DNA of 9,887 bases from Mogibacterium sp. (GCA_021442505.1 JABUTC010000006.1:1-9887); one strand, 5' to 3'. Shown: positions 1 to 7,987, counted from the first letter of the stretch. The notes: a model not told the origin generated them from the sequence alone. Program-made: numbers and translations.

Positions 1-211
1 CGATGATGATGACGACGATGACGAGGGTGGCAGCGGTTGCCTTACTGCAATTGCAGTAGTTATTGCAGTTATTCTCGTGATTGTGCTTGCTGCAATTCTG
101 ATAATTAACTTCGTACCGGATTCGGGAATAGGAATCAAGCTGACTTCATTCATTGAGAACATCACCAGCTATTTTTCACTGGGTGACATAAATGACGGTT
201 TTCTGCTATAG
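1..211 (+). CDS. C-terminal part of an unrecognised single-pass membrane protein (5' end outside window)
   Basis: The open frame runs from base 2 to a TAG at 209-211 and gives 69 residues with no start in the window. It opens with a run of seven Asp and one Glu, then GGSG, which looks like a flexible acidic linker. A very hydrophobic stretch of about 25 residues follows (C13 to about F37, rich in Ala, Val, Ile and Leu), a clear transmembrane helix. The tail of about 32 residues is mildly amphipathic and ends in GFLL. I do not recognise the family: the informative N-terminal part is missing. The layout (acidic linker, one helix, short tail) fits a membrane-anchored protein with its main domain upstream of the helix, but orientation cannot be decided. 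A hairpin terminator follows directly, so this is probably the last gene of its transcript. Confidence 0.75.
   Translation, partial: DDDDDDDEGGSGCLTAIAVVIAVILVIVLAAILIINFVPDSGIGIKLTSFIENITSYFSLGDINDGFLL
2..22 (+). repeat. GAT/GAC codon repeat encoding poly-Asp
   Basis: Seven consecutive GAY codons (GAT x3, GAC x2, GAT, GAC) encode seven Asp residues at the window edge. The tract may continue upstream out of view. Mixed use of GAT and GAC makes it an imperfect trinucleotide repeat. Confidence 0.6.
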
Positions 212-229
212 AGTTAAATGATTTGAATC

Positions 230-268
230 TACAGCGGCAGCACTGACGCTGTCGCTGTAATTTATTTC
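230..268 (+). terminator. Intrinsic-type terminator after the upstream membrane protein gene
   Basis: A 12-bp stem (230-241 with 248-259, one G-U pair) closes a 6-nt loop, ACTGAC. It is followed by ATTTATTTC, a T-rich but broken tail. It lies 19 nt after the TAG of the upstream frame and 53 nt before the next start codon, where a terminator is expected. The imperfect T-tract makes its strength uncertain. Confidence 0.65.
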
Positions 269-320
269 AAGAGAAAGCGAAAAACAATAATCTTAGAATA
301 ACAATTCAAAAGGAGAAACT

Positions 321-3257
321 ATGTTTAAGAAAAGGGCTGAGAAAAAAGCCGCCAGGGAGATGGACAAGGGAGCCAAATCAAGGGGAAGAAAAATCGGACT
401 GAGTGTGATAATCATGCTCGTCGTTCTGATTTTCGTGGCATTTGTTGTACTTGTCGGTTTCATTACAGACTGGCTGTGGTTCAAAGACCTCGGTTATTCC
501 AGCGTATTCTGGAAAAAGTATATTACCGAGATTGCCATAGCTGTGCCGGTTTTCATCGTTACCGGACTTCTTATGAGATTCTATCTCAGAACTCTTAAGA
601 ACGGATATTTCAGAGAAATCGAAAGCCACGAGATACCGAATGCCAAGAAACTGAACGTCATTTCATGGGCGCTTTCGGCAGTTTTCGCATTTGCAGTTGC
701 TTATTACTGTTCAACCGAAACATGGCTCGACCTGTTGAAATTCCTTAAATCGACAAGTTTCAGCCTGAAGGATCCTCTGTTTGGACTGGATATTTCATTC
801 TATATTTTCAAACTCGGATATCTCACAACAGTTAACAATATAGTTCTTGCAACAGTCATCGGAATGGTTGTAGTGACTCTTATCTACTACGCAATTCTCC
901 TTACCGAGAGAACACCGGACTTCCTAAAGAGGGAAGACGATTTTGACAGCGTCGAGGAAGAAGAGCCTGAGCAGCCTGAGCAGGAACAGTTCAATCCTTT
1001 CAACGGAACACCTTTCGAAAAGTTCGGCAGGAACTTCGGCGGAGGTGCCGGCGGAGGTGCCGGCGGACAGGGTCCGACTTTTGGCAAGGGAAAGAGCAAG
1101 AGAACACTTGAAGTCAACAATGAGAATGTCGGCCATCTGCTTCACATTGCGCGCGGTAAACTGACTGTACTCGGAATAATCTTCTACCTGATGCTCGGTG
1201 TTGAGTTTTTCCTGAGACAGTTCAACCTGCTTCACAATCACAGCGGTGCTGTATATGGTGCGGGATTCACAGATGTTAACATCACACTCTGGCTTTACAG
1301 AATAATCATGGTGCTGTCGGTTGTCGGTGCAGTGACCCTGGCAATACACATGAAAAAAGGCGATTTCAAGAAACTTGTAAGAGTGCCGGTTGCTATGATT
1401 GCAGTTTTCGCAATAGGAATCGGTGCAGGAGTCTTTGTTCAGAACCTGATTGTAAGCCCGGACGAAATCAACAAGGAAACAAAATACCTCAAGGACAACA
1501 TTACATACACAAGATATGCGTATGACCTTGACGATATAGACGTACAGCCTTTTGCGGCTGACAATGCTATTTCGGCAGGTGTTATATCTGATAACGCAGA
1601 GACTCTTACAAACGTGAGAATCAATGACTACGCACCGGTTGAGACATTCTACAACCAGACGCAGAGTATCAGACAGTACTACCACTTTAACGACGTAGAC
1701 ATAGACAGATATACTTTCAACGGCTCGGTCAGCCAGACATATCTCTCGGCGAGAGAAATAGATGAGACAAAAATCAGCAATACCTGGATTAACAAGCACC
1801 TCAAGTACACACACGGATACGGAGTTGCTGTTTCGCAGGTAAATGCGGTTACATCAAGCGGACAGCCTGATGTTATCGTAGGAAATATCCCTCCGGAATC
1901 AGTTGAGGGAACAGTTGAGATTACACGTCCTGAGATTTACTTCGGCGAGCTCACAGATGATTACATCATCGTAAACACCAAGGAACAGGAATTCGACTAT
2001 CCGGACGGAAGTGATAACAAGTACACCGAGTATGAGGGCACGACCGGAGTTAAGCTCGGATTACTCAACAGAATTCTTTATTCAATCAGAGAAGGAAGCA
2101 TCAAGATCCTCGTATCCGGCAATATCACAAAGGACTCGAAAATCATCTACTACAGAAATGTAGTTCAGAGAATCGAGAAAATCATGCCTTACTTAAGCTA
2201 TGAGGAAGATCCGTATATGACCGTTGTTGACGGCAAGCTCTACTGGATACTCGATGCGTACACAACAAGCTCATACTATCCGTATTCAGAGCCATACAGC
2301 GGAGAATACGGTTCAACAAACTACATCAGAAACTCAATCAAGGTTGTAGTTGATGCGTATAACGGAAATGTTGATTTCTACGTTGTAGACGAGTCAGACC
2401 CGATTGCGATGACATATCAGAAGATCTATCCGAAGCTGTTCAAGAGCTTCGACAAGATGTCTGACGAGATGAAGTCGCACATCAGATACCCGAATACACT
2501 GCTTAAGATTCAGGCAGGCGTTTACGGAAAATATCACATGGATCAGGTTAAGGTCTTCTACCAGAAGGAGGACCTCTGGGACATCGCTCATCAGATCTAC
2601 GGAACTGAAGAGGTTGAGATGGAGCCAAGCTACTACGTTCTCAAGATGCCTGACAACGACAAGGCAGAGTTCATCAACATGGTTCCGTTCACACCGAAGT
2701 CAAAGCAGAACATGACAGCCGTTCTCATGGCCAGAAACGATGGAGACCGCTACGGTGATATTGTCGTTTATACAATGCCTAAGAACAAGACGGTATACGG
2801 ACCTATGCAGATCGAGGCTCAGATTGACCAGAACACCGAGATTTCCAAGGAGTTCTCGCTCTGGAACTCATCAGGTACGAAGTACAGCAGAGGAGACCTT
2901 TTCGTAATTCCGATAGGAACATCGCTGCTCTATGTTGAGCCGGTTTACCTCGAGGCATCAAAGGGCGCTATTCCGGAGGTAAAAAGAGTTATCGTTGCTT
3001 ACGGCGACACGATTGCATACGAGTCAACATTCGGCGAGGCTCTTATGTCATTGTTCGGCGGAAGCTATGAAGAGGGGGCTACTTCAAGCAGTTCCGACGA
3101 TAGTGGAGCAAGCACGACAACTTCGACAGCTGATTTAGTAAAGAAGGCTCAGGAGGCTTACGATAATGCAGTTGCGGCTCAGCAGGCAGGCAACTGGGCT
3201 AAGTATGGTGAGTACCTCAAGGAGCTTGAGAGATACCTGAACCAGCTTGCGGGTTAA
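321..3257 (+). CDS. UPF0182 family multipass membrane protein, function unknown
   Basis: A 978-aa protein of the UPF0182 (COG1615) family. Seven hydrophobic helices lie in the N-terminal 380 residues, at about 25-48, 68-89, 113-130, 167-193, 281-299, 322-345 and 355-378. The aromatic-rich DWLWFKDLGY after helix 1 is typical of the family. A large soluble domain follows (about 380-900), ending in the family's most conserved block at about 804-880, with GDRYGDIVVY, YGPMQIEAQIDQ and LLYVEPVYLEA. After a Ser/Thr-rich linker (about 918-938), the protein ends in a helical hairpin common in this family. An acidic stretch (about 204-225) and a Gly-rich segment (about 240-250) fill the loop between helices 4 and 5. 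The start is set by AGGAG at 311-315, 5 nt before the ATG. The biochemical role of UPF0182 is not established; I infer only membrane location. Glutamine synthetase follows after 63 nt. Confidence 0.93.
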   Translation: MFKKRAEKKAAREMDKGAKSRGRKIGLSVIIMLVVLIFVAFVVLVGFITDWLWFKDLGYSSVFWKKYITEIAIAVPVFIVTGLLMRFYLRTLKNGYFREIESHEIPNAKKLNVISWALSAVFAFAVAYYCSTETWLDLLKFLKSTSFSLKDPLFGLDISFYIFKLGYLTTVNNIVLATVIGMVVVTLIYYAILLTERTPDFLKREDDFDSVEEEEPEQPEQEQFNPFNGTPFEKFGRNFGGGAGGGAGGQGPTFGKGKSKRTLEVNNENVGHLLHIARGKLTVLGIIFYLMLGVEFFLRQFNLLHNHSGAVYGAGFTDVNITLWLYRIIMVLSVVGAVTLAIHMKKGDFKKLVRVPVAMIAVFAIGIGAGVFVQNLIVSPDEINKETKYLKDNITYTRYAYDLDDIDVQPFAADNAISAGVISDNAETLTNVRINDYAPVETFYNQTQSIRQYYHFNDVDIDRYTFNGSVSQTYLSAREIDETKISNTWINKHLKYTHGYGVAVSQVNAVTSSGQPDVIVGNIPPESVEGTVEITRPEIYFGELTDDYIIVNTKEQEFDYPDGSDNKYTEYEGTTGVKLGLLNRILYSIREGSIKILVSGNITKDSKIIYYRNVVQRIEKIMPYLSYEEDPYMTVVDGKLYWILDAYTTSSYYPYSEPYSGEYGSTNYIRNSIKVVVDAYNGNVDFYVVDESDPIAMTYQKIYPKLFKSFDKMSDEMKSHIRYPNTLLKIQAGVYGKYHMDQVKVFYQKEDLWDIAHQIYGTEEVEMEPSYYVLKMPDNDKAEFINMVPFTPKSKQNMTAVLMARNDGDRYGDIVVYTMPKNKTVYGPMQIEAQIDQNTEISKEFSLWNSSGTKYSRGDLFVIPIGTSLLYVEPVYLEASKGAIPEVKRVIVAYGDTIAYESTFGEALMSLFGGSYEEGATSSSSDDSGASTTTSTADLVKKAQEAYDNAVAAQQAGNWAKYGEYLKELERYLNQLAG
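1038..1067 (+). repeat. 12-nt in-frame tandem repeat in the UPF0182 gene (Gly/Ala linker)
   Basis: GGCGGAGGTGCC occurs twice head to tail (1038-1049, 1050-1061), followed by half a copy, GGCGGA (1062-1067). The unit is four codons (Gly-Gly-Gly-Ala), so copy-number change keeps the frame. It encodes a flexible segment in the loop between helices 4 and 5. Confidence 0.85.
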
Positions 3258-3272
3258 TATACAATATTTCAA

Positions 3273-3307
3273 AAAAGGGACAGAGACAGTTAGTTGTAAA
3301 AGGGACA
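3273..3307 (+). repeat. Direct repeat AAAAGGGACA in the glutamine synthetase leader
   Basis: AAAAGGGACA occurs exactly at 3273-3282 and at 3298-3307, 25 nt apart start to start, in the 63-nt gap before the glutamine synthetase start. The second copy abuts the Shine-Dalgarno region (AGGAG, 3309-3313). The repeat is visible directly; any regulatory role is inference. It does not fit the TnrA/GlnR consensus. Confidence 0.55.
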
Positions 3308-3320
3308 CAGGAGAAAGAAA

Positions 3321-5237
3321 ATGCGCAATATTAATCTGGACAAAATGTTATTCACAATAGCTCCGGAAGAACACGAAATCGACAAAATCAAGGAGATTTT
3401 GAATAATCATCCTGAAGTTAAATTCGTGTCTCTCGTAGGCGTAGACCTTGCCGGTCACAGCACAGACGAGAAGATTCCGGTAGCGGCTTTTATCGAGGAT
3501 ATTGAAAAAACTCTTCGCGACGGAGCACAGACAGACGGTTCATCCGTAGCTCTTCCTACCATCGCAGACCTCTCAAATGCGAGAGTCGATATTCTGCCGG
3601 ATAAGGATGTGGACTGGTTTGTCGAGTACAACTTCAACAACATCGACTATGCGACAGGACTCCCTACAGGAACCTTGAGAATCCCGTCATTCCTCCGCCA
3701 CAACGGCGACAGATATGTCGGATCGAGAACATTCCTGAGAGACACAACTGAAATCTTCAAGAAAGAGCTCTGGAGGCTTCTTGAAGAGAACCCGTATGTG
3801 TTTGAGCATATAGGCGGGGTTGACAGCATAGACGACATCGAGGAGATTGTTCTTACAAACGCTACGGAGCTTGAGTTCTGGGTAAAAACACCGGACGACA
3901 GCTTCGAGAGGGACAGACTTTTCACCTCACAGGAGCTCAAGGAGCAGTACTGGCAGAGGACAATCGGAGTTGTACAGACTGCACTTGAGCAGACAATTGT
4001 CGTTCTTGACAGATACAACTTCAGCGTTGAGATGGGCCATAAGGAGGTTGGCGGTGTAAGAGCCAAGATGGACAACACCGGCTCCTACAGCAACATCATG
4101 GAGCAGCTCGAAATCGACTGGAAGTACTCAAGTCCGATGCAGTGCGGAGATAACGAGGGTCAGGTTAAGCACATAGTAAGAGACGTATTCAGATACTACA
4201 ATCTCGAGGTAACATTCCTTGCAAAGCCTATCGAGGGAGTTGCAGGAAACGGTGAACACACTCACTTCGGAATCGCTGCAAAGCTGAAAAACGGAAAGAG
4301 AGTCAACCTCTTTGAGACGAACGATCCGAAGAATCAGTTCATGAGCCCGATAGGATACGGTGCACTCATGGGAATACTCAAGAACTACGAGATATATTAT
4401 CCGTTCGTAGCACCTACACATGATGCATTCCAGAGACTGAAGCCTGGATTTGAGGCGCCGGTTTGTACTGTTACTTCACTGGGAATGGATCACCAGACAC
4501 CATCACGTAACAGAACCGTTCTTATCGGACTTGTAAGAGACCTTGCAAATCCTCTTGCAACAAGATTCGAGCTCAGATCGCCTAACCCGCACTCGAACAC
4601 ATTCCTCGTTTGCGGAGTCGGATATATGCTGATGCTTGACGGAATAAAAGCCGTTCTTGAGGCAGGAAAGACATCAACAGAACTTGAGAAATCAATCTCG
4701 AAATGGTACGGAGAAGATGACTTCTACCTCGAAACAAGAAGAGAGTATCGCTCGGAGAAGAATGTTTTCACCGAGTACACAAGCGAGGAGCGTGAAAAAC
4801 TCTTCGGCAAGGCGCCGGCGACAGTCTGGGAGTGCTTCAAGGTTTTCGAAGACAGGGCTGAGGACCTCGAAAAGATTACCTACGGAAGCGACAATCTCAA
4901 GGCAATCATCGGATCCTACAAGGCGCAGATGCTGTCGAAATGGTGCACAGAGTATCATGACAGAATCATCCCTTCGGCGATGAATTTTGTAAGAAAGTGC
5001 GTTCCTATCGAGTGCGAAGATGCGACCGATTACGATGAAGTTAACTGGAAAGAAGTTAACAAGCTCAGATGGAAGCTCGGCAAGGACTCGCTCAAAAAGA
5101 AGTCGCTCCTGCAGGAGGCAAAGGATGCACTCGACAGCGGAGACTTCGAGAAGGCAGCGGAGTGCGAGCTCAAGATTCAGAAGATGGGCGAACAGCTTCG
5201 CGCAGCATACACTAAATACACAAAGAATATGTTCTAA
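3321..5237 (+). CDS. Glutamine synthetase, long (638 aa) form
   Basis: Predicted to make glutamine from glutamate, ammonia and ATP in the cytoplasm. The beta-grasp domain carries DGSS at 72-75. Residues that match the metal, substrate and ATP ligands of type I enzymes are visible: E183 and E185 in ELEFW; E242 in GHKEVGG; E264 in LEIDW; H313 in AGNGEHTHFG (308-317); R372 and E378 in QRLKPGFEAP; R398 in SRNRT; E417 and R419 in RFELRSPNP. The protein is far longer than the usual 440-470 aa. It has about 14 extra residues between E242 and E264, and about 170 residues beyond the core ending in a charged helical region. It lacks sequence I would associate with GSIII. The start follows AGGAG (3309-3313) by 7 nt; serS follows after 27 nt. 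With all catalytic positions present I expect a true synthetase; a related gamma-glutamyl ligase cannot be excluded. I give no symbol because it is not a standard GlnA. Confidence 0.88.
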   Translation: MRNINLDKMLFTIAPEEHEIDKIKEILNNHPEVKFVSLVGVDLAGHSTDEKIPVAAFIEDIEKTLRDGAQTDGSSVALPTIADLSNARVDILPDKDVDWFVEYNFNNIDYATGLPTGTLRIPSFLRHNGDRYVGSRTFLRDTTEIFKKELWRLLEENPYVFEHIGGVDSIDDIEEIVLTNATELEFWVKTPDDSFERDRLFTSQELKEQYWQRTIGVVQTALEQTIVVLDRYNFSVEMGHKEVGGVRAKMDNTGSYSNIMEQLEIDWKYSSPMQCGDNEGQVKHIVRDVFRYYNLEVTFLAKPIEGVAGNGEHTHFGIAAKLKNGKRVNLFETNDPKNQFMSPIGYGALMGILKNYEIYYPFVAPTHDAFQRLKPGFEAPVCTVTSLGMDHQTPSRNRTVLIGLVRDLANPLATRFELRSPNPHSNTFLVCGVGYMLMLDGIKAVLEAGKTSTELEKSISKWYGEDDFYLETRREYRSEKNVFTEYTSEEREKLFGKAPATVWECFKVFEDRAEDLEKITYGSDNLKAIIGSYKAQMLSKWCTEYHDRIIPSAMNFVRKCVPIECEDATDYDEVNWKEVNKLRWKLGKDSLKKKSLLQEAKDALDSGDFEKAAECELKIQKMGEQLRAAYTKYTKNMF

Positions 5238-5264
5238 TAGAAGGACTGGGAAAGAGGCAAAAAC

Positions 5265-6536
5265 ATGCTTGATATTAAGAGAATAAGAGAGGATTTCGAA
5301 GGAGTTAAGGCTGACGTTGAGAGACGTGGAAAAGGCGACTTCGGAATCGGTAAGGTAAAGGAATTAGACGAGCAGAGAAGAGCGATTCTTGCAGAGGTTG
5401 AGCAGCTCAAGAGCAAGCAGAATGCCGCATCGAGAGAGGTTCCGAAGCTGAAGAAGGAGGGCAAGGATACAACTGAGCTTTTCGCAGAAATGAAGGAGCT
5501 TTCGGCACGCATCAAGGAGATGGACGGTGAACTCGGCGAGGTTGAAGAGGCTCTCAGAATGGCACTTCTGTCGGTTCCTAATACACCGTATAAGGACGTG
5601 CAGTTCGGTGAGGACGACAGCGCCAACGAGGAGCTTAGAAGAGTTGGAACTCCACGCGAGTTCGATTTCGAGGCAAAGGCTCACTGGGATATCGGCGAGG
5701 GACTCGACATTCTCGATTTCGAGAGAGCTTCGAAGCTGTCAGGCGCAAGATTCACTGTTTACAAGGGACTCGGCGCAAGACTCGAGAGAGCGGTTATCAA
5801 CTTCATGCTCGACCTTCACACAGAGGAGCAGGGATATACAGAGATTCTGCCGCCTTTCATGGTTAACAGAGATGCTATGACAGGAACAGGCCAGCTTCCT
5901 AAGTTTGAGGATGATATGTTCTATGTACCTGCAAAGGATTTCTTCCTGATTCCTACTGCAGAGGTTCCTGTAACCAACCTGAGAGCAAACGAAATCATGT
6001 CTTTTGACGAGTTGCCTGTTTACTACACAGCATACACACCATGCTTCAGAAAGGAAGCAGGTTCGGCCGGAAGAGACACAAGAGGACTCATCCGTCAGCA
6101 CCAGTTCAACAAGGTCGAGATGGTAAAATTCTCGGCACCTGAGACATCCTACGAGGAGCTCGAGTCGCTTACAAAGGACGCTGAGGAAGTTCTCGCAAGA
6201 CTCGGAATCCCTTACAGAGTTGTAAGACTTTCGAGCGGAGACCTCGGTTTCTCGGCAGCTATGACATATGACGTTGAGGTTTGGATGCCAAGCTACGGCA
6301 GATACGTTGAGATTTCAAGCTGCTCGAACTTCGAGGATTACCAGGCAAGAAGAGCCAACATCAGATTCAAGAGAGACAAGGAGCACAAGCCTGAATTCGT
6401 TCATACACTTAACGGATCCGGACTTGCTGTCGGAAGAACTGTTGCGGCTATTCTTGAGAATTTCCAGAACGAGGATGGCAGTGTAAACATTCCTGAAGCA
6501 CTTCAGAAATACATGGGAACTGACATAATTAAATAG
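5265..6536 (+). CDS. serS: Serine--tRNA ligase
   Basis: Cytoplasmic class II aminoacyl-tRNA synthetase that charges tRNA-Ser (and tRNA-Sec where present) with serine through seryl-adenylate. The length of 423 aa is normal for bacterial SerRS. The first ~105 residues form the long antiparallel coiled-coil arm that grips the tRNA variable arm (start LDIKRIREDF, then heptad-like Leu/Glu/Lys). The catalytic core has TAEVPVTN (231-238), class II motif 2 with FRKEAGSAGRDTRGLIRQHQF (about 261-281), and motif 3 with NGSGLAVGRT (383-392). AGAGG at 5253-5257 sits 7 nt before the ATG. The gap from the glutamine synthetase is only 27 nt, leaving no room for a T-box leader, so expression probably depends on upstream transcription. 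The decarboxylase gene follows after 18 nt. Confidence 0.98.
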   Translation: MLDIKRIREDFEGVKADVERRGKGDFGIGKVKELDEQRRAILAEVEQLKSKQNAASREVPKLKKEGKDTTELFAEMKELSARIKEMDGELGEVEEALRMALLSVPNTPYKDVQFGEDDSANEELRRVGTPREFDFEAKAHWDIGEGLDILDFERASKLSGARFTVYKGLGARLERAVINFMLDLHTEEQGYTEILPPFMVNRDAMTGTGQLPKFEDDMFYVPAKDFFLIPTAEVPVTNLRANEIMSFDELPVYYTAYTPCFRKEAGSAGRDTRGLIRQHQFNKVEMVKFSAPETSYEELESLTKDAEEVLARLGIPYRVVRLSSGDLGFSAAMTYDVEVWMPSYGRYVEISSCSNFEDYQARRANIRFKRDKEHKPEFVHTLNGSGLAVGRTVAAILENFQNEDGSVNIPEALQKYMGTDIIK

Positions 6537-6554
6537 CACGAAAAGGAGGAGACG

Positions 6555-7973
6555 ATGGACGAAAGAAGCACGATTGCAGAATTCCTTGTAAATCACAAGG
6601 CGTCGAAAGCCGTCTCCTTTCATATGCCCGGACATAAGGGAAGGGAGAGCATTTTTGTTCAGTGCGGCTACGGCGACTTCTTCAAAAATATGGTCGGAAA
6701 CGACATCACGGAGATTCCGGGTGCGGACAACCTTCACGACCCTAAGGGCACCATTGCAAGGGTAAAAGAAAACTACGCCGCTCTCTACGGTGTCAAGTAT
6801 ACGGAGCTTCTCATAAACGGCTCGAGCGCAGGCATCATAGCCTCGATACTTGCTACAGTTCCCCGCGGGGGAAAACTCATTCTGGGGCGCAATTCGCACC
6901 ATTCTGTTTTCAGTGCGATGAAGCTCGGCGGCATTACGCCGGTTTACCTGAGACCGGAAACGGACAGAGAGTCGGGAATGCAGACCTTCATTTCACCTGA
7001 CGAACTTCGCTCGGTAATCGGGAAAAACACGGACGCCTCAGCTGTGCTTATCACGAGCCCTAACTACTTCGGCGTTCTTTCCGACATTGGAAAAATCTCG
7101 GAAATCTGCCACGAATACAATATGCCGCTCATCGTAGATGAGGCACATGGCGCGCACCTGGTATTTTTTGACAGGGACTCGGAGCACAGGTTTGCGGCTG
7201 AAAACCTTGGCGCAGACGTGGTAGTGTGCAGCACGCACAAGACGCTACTTTCTTTTACCGGGACCGGAATACTGAATGTGTGCAGCGACCGCGTTGACAT
7301 AGTGAGAATTCGTGAATATCTGAGTATGATTCAGACGACAAGTCCTTCTTATCCGCTGATAGGAAGTCTAGACATCAACGAGAGAATAATGAGACGACAT
7401 TCGACGGAGATGGTGAGAAGCTGGAAGCAGGACCTGATCTTCTTCTACTGCAAGAGCAAGATGGTGCCGGGGCTTGATGTTTTCACACATCCTATGCTCG
7501 ATATGACGAAGATAAATCTAAGCATGGCTTCGCTCGGAATAAGCGGGGAAAAGCTCGGCAGAGAACTCAGATACCGCAACATCTGGGTCGAGATGGTTCA
7601 CGGCGACTACGTTATGCTGATGACAGGTGCCGGAAACAATCGCTCGGATTATGCGGCACTGATTGATGCGCTGAACTCAATCGCATCGGAATACGGAGTG
7701 GGTCGCAAAGAGAAAGTGATTCGCAAGGCTTATCCGGATTTTGACCTGGAAATCAGAGAAATTCCGGAAGCAAAAGAGAGGGTATCATTCTTCCAGACCG
7801 AAGGCAGGGTGATGGCTTCTCCGATAATAATTTACCCGCCGGGATACCCTGTTATATGCCCGGGAGAGCTTATGACATTCGAGGTAATCAGTTACATTTC
7901 GAACGCATTATCAAACGGAGACAGCATAGTAGGAATAGACGGAGACGGATATGTAGAAGTGGGCATTGAATAG
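6555..7973 (+). CDS. PLP-dependent Orn/Lys/Arg decarboxylase family protein (short form)
   Basis: A 472-aa fold-type I PLP enzyme of the Orn/Lys/Arg decarboxylase family; family members decarboxylate basic amino acids to agmatine, cadaverine or putrescine. The N-terminal signature SFHMPGHKG is at 21-29, followed by ADNLHDPKG. The PLP site shows DEAHGAH (195-201; D195 should contact the pyridine nitrogen) and STHKT with the Schiff-base lysine at K229. The C-terminal domain has the conserved PPGYPVICPGE near 428-438. It lacks the N-terminal wing domain of the ~710-750-aa inducible enterobacterial enzymes and matches the ~480-490-aa Bacillus SpeA/YaaO type in length. Substrate cannot be assigned from sequence. 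The start is strongly supported by AGGAGG (6544-6549), 5 nt before the ATG. It uses Arg CGC codons more often than the neighbouring serS, which suggests lower expression. Its last codons form the left arm of a terminator. Confidence 0.92.
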   Translation: MDERSTIAEFLVNHKASKAVSFHMPGHKGRESIFVQCGYGDFFKNMVGNDITEIPGADNLHDPKGTIARVKENYAALYGVKYTELLINGSSAGIIASILATVPRGGKLILGRNSHHSVFSAMKLGGITPVYLRPETDRESGMQTFISPDELRSVIGKNTDASAVLITSPNYFGVLSDIGKISEICHEYNMPLIVDEAHGAHLVFFDRDSEHRFAAENLGADVVVCSTHKTLLSFTGTGILNVCSDRVDIVRIREYLSMIQTTSPSYPLIGSLDINERIMRRHSTEMVRSWKQDLIFFYCKSKMVPGLDVFTHPMLDMTKINLSMASLGISGEKLGRELRYRNIWVEMVHGDYVMLMTGAGNNRSDYAALIDALNSIASEYGVGRKEKVIRKAYPDFDLEIREIPEAKERVSFFQTEGRVMASPIIIYPPGYPVICPGELMTFEVISYISNALSNGDSIVGIDGDGYVEVGIE

Positions 7974-7987
7974 CCCACTTTTTTCTC
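7957..7987 (+). terminator. Strong intrinsic terminator overlapping the decarboxylase stop codon
   Basis: AAGTGGGC (7957-7964) pairs perfectly with GCCCACTT (7973-7980) around the 8-nt loop ATTGAATA; six T residues (7979-7984) and then CTC follow. The left arm lies in the last codons of the decarboxylase gene, and the TAG (7971-7973) spans the loop and the first base of the right arm. It ends the transcript ahead of the rnf promoter. Confidence 0.9.

Noticed and set aside
271..299. Possible promoter ahead of the UPF0182 gene (TAGAAT at 294-299, or TAATCT at 288-293 with TTTCAA 17 nt upstream)
   Set aside because: TAGAAT has no -35 at proper spacing, and the other pair matches only 3 of 6 in each box. 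A promoter after the terminator is likely, but I cannot place it.
924..1814. A 296-codon open frame on the minus strand
   Set aside because: It lies wholly inside the UPF0182 gene, whose family motifs run through the region in the plus frame. The antisense translation is Cys/Val/Ser-rich with no recognisable domain.
3293..3310. Possible TnrA/GlnR box before glutamine synthetase
   Set aside because: The TGTAA at 3295 resembles a left half-site, but the right half TNACA is missing at the required spacing.
5238..5264. T-box or other leader RNA for serS
   Set aside because: Only 27 nt separate the genes, far too short for a T-box, and no specifier or antiterminator structure is present.
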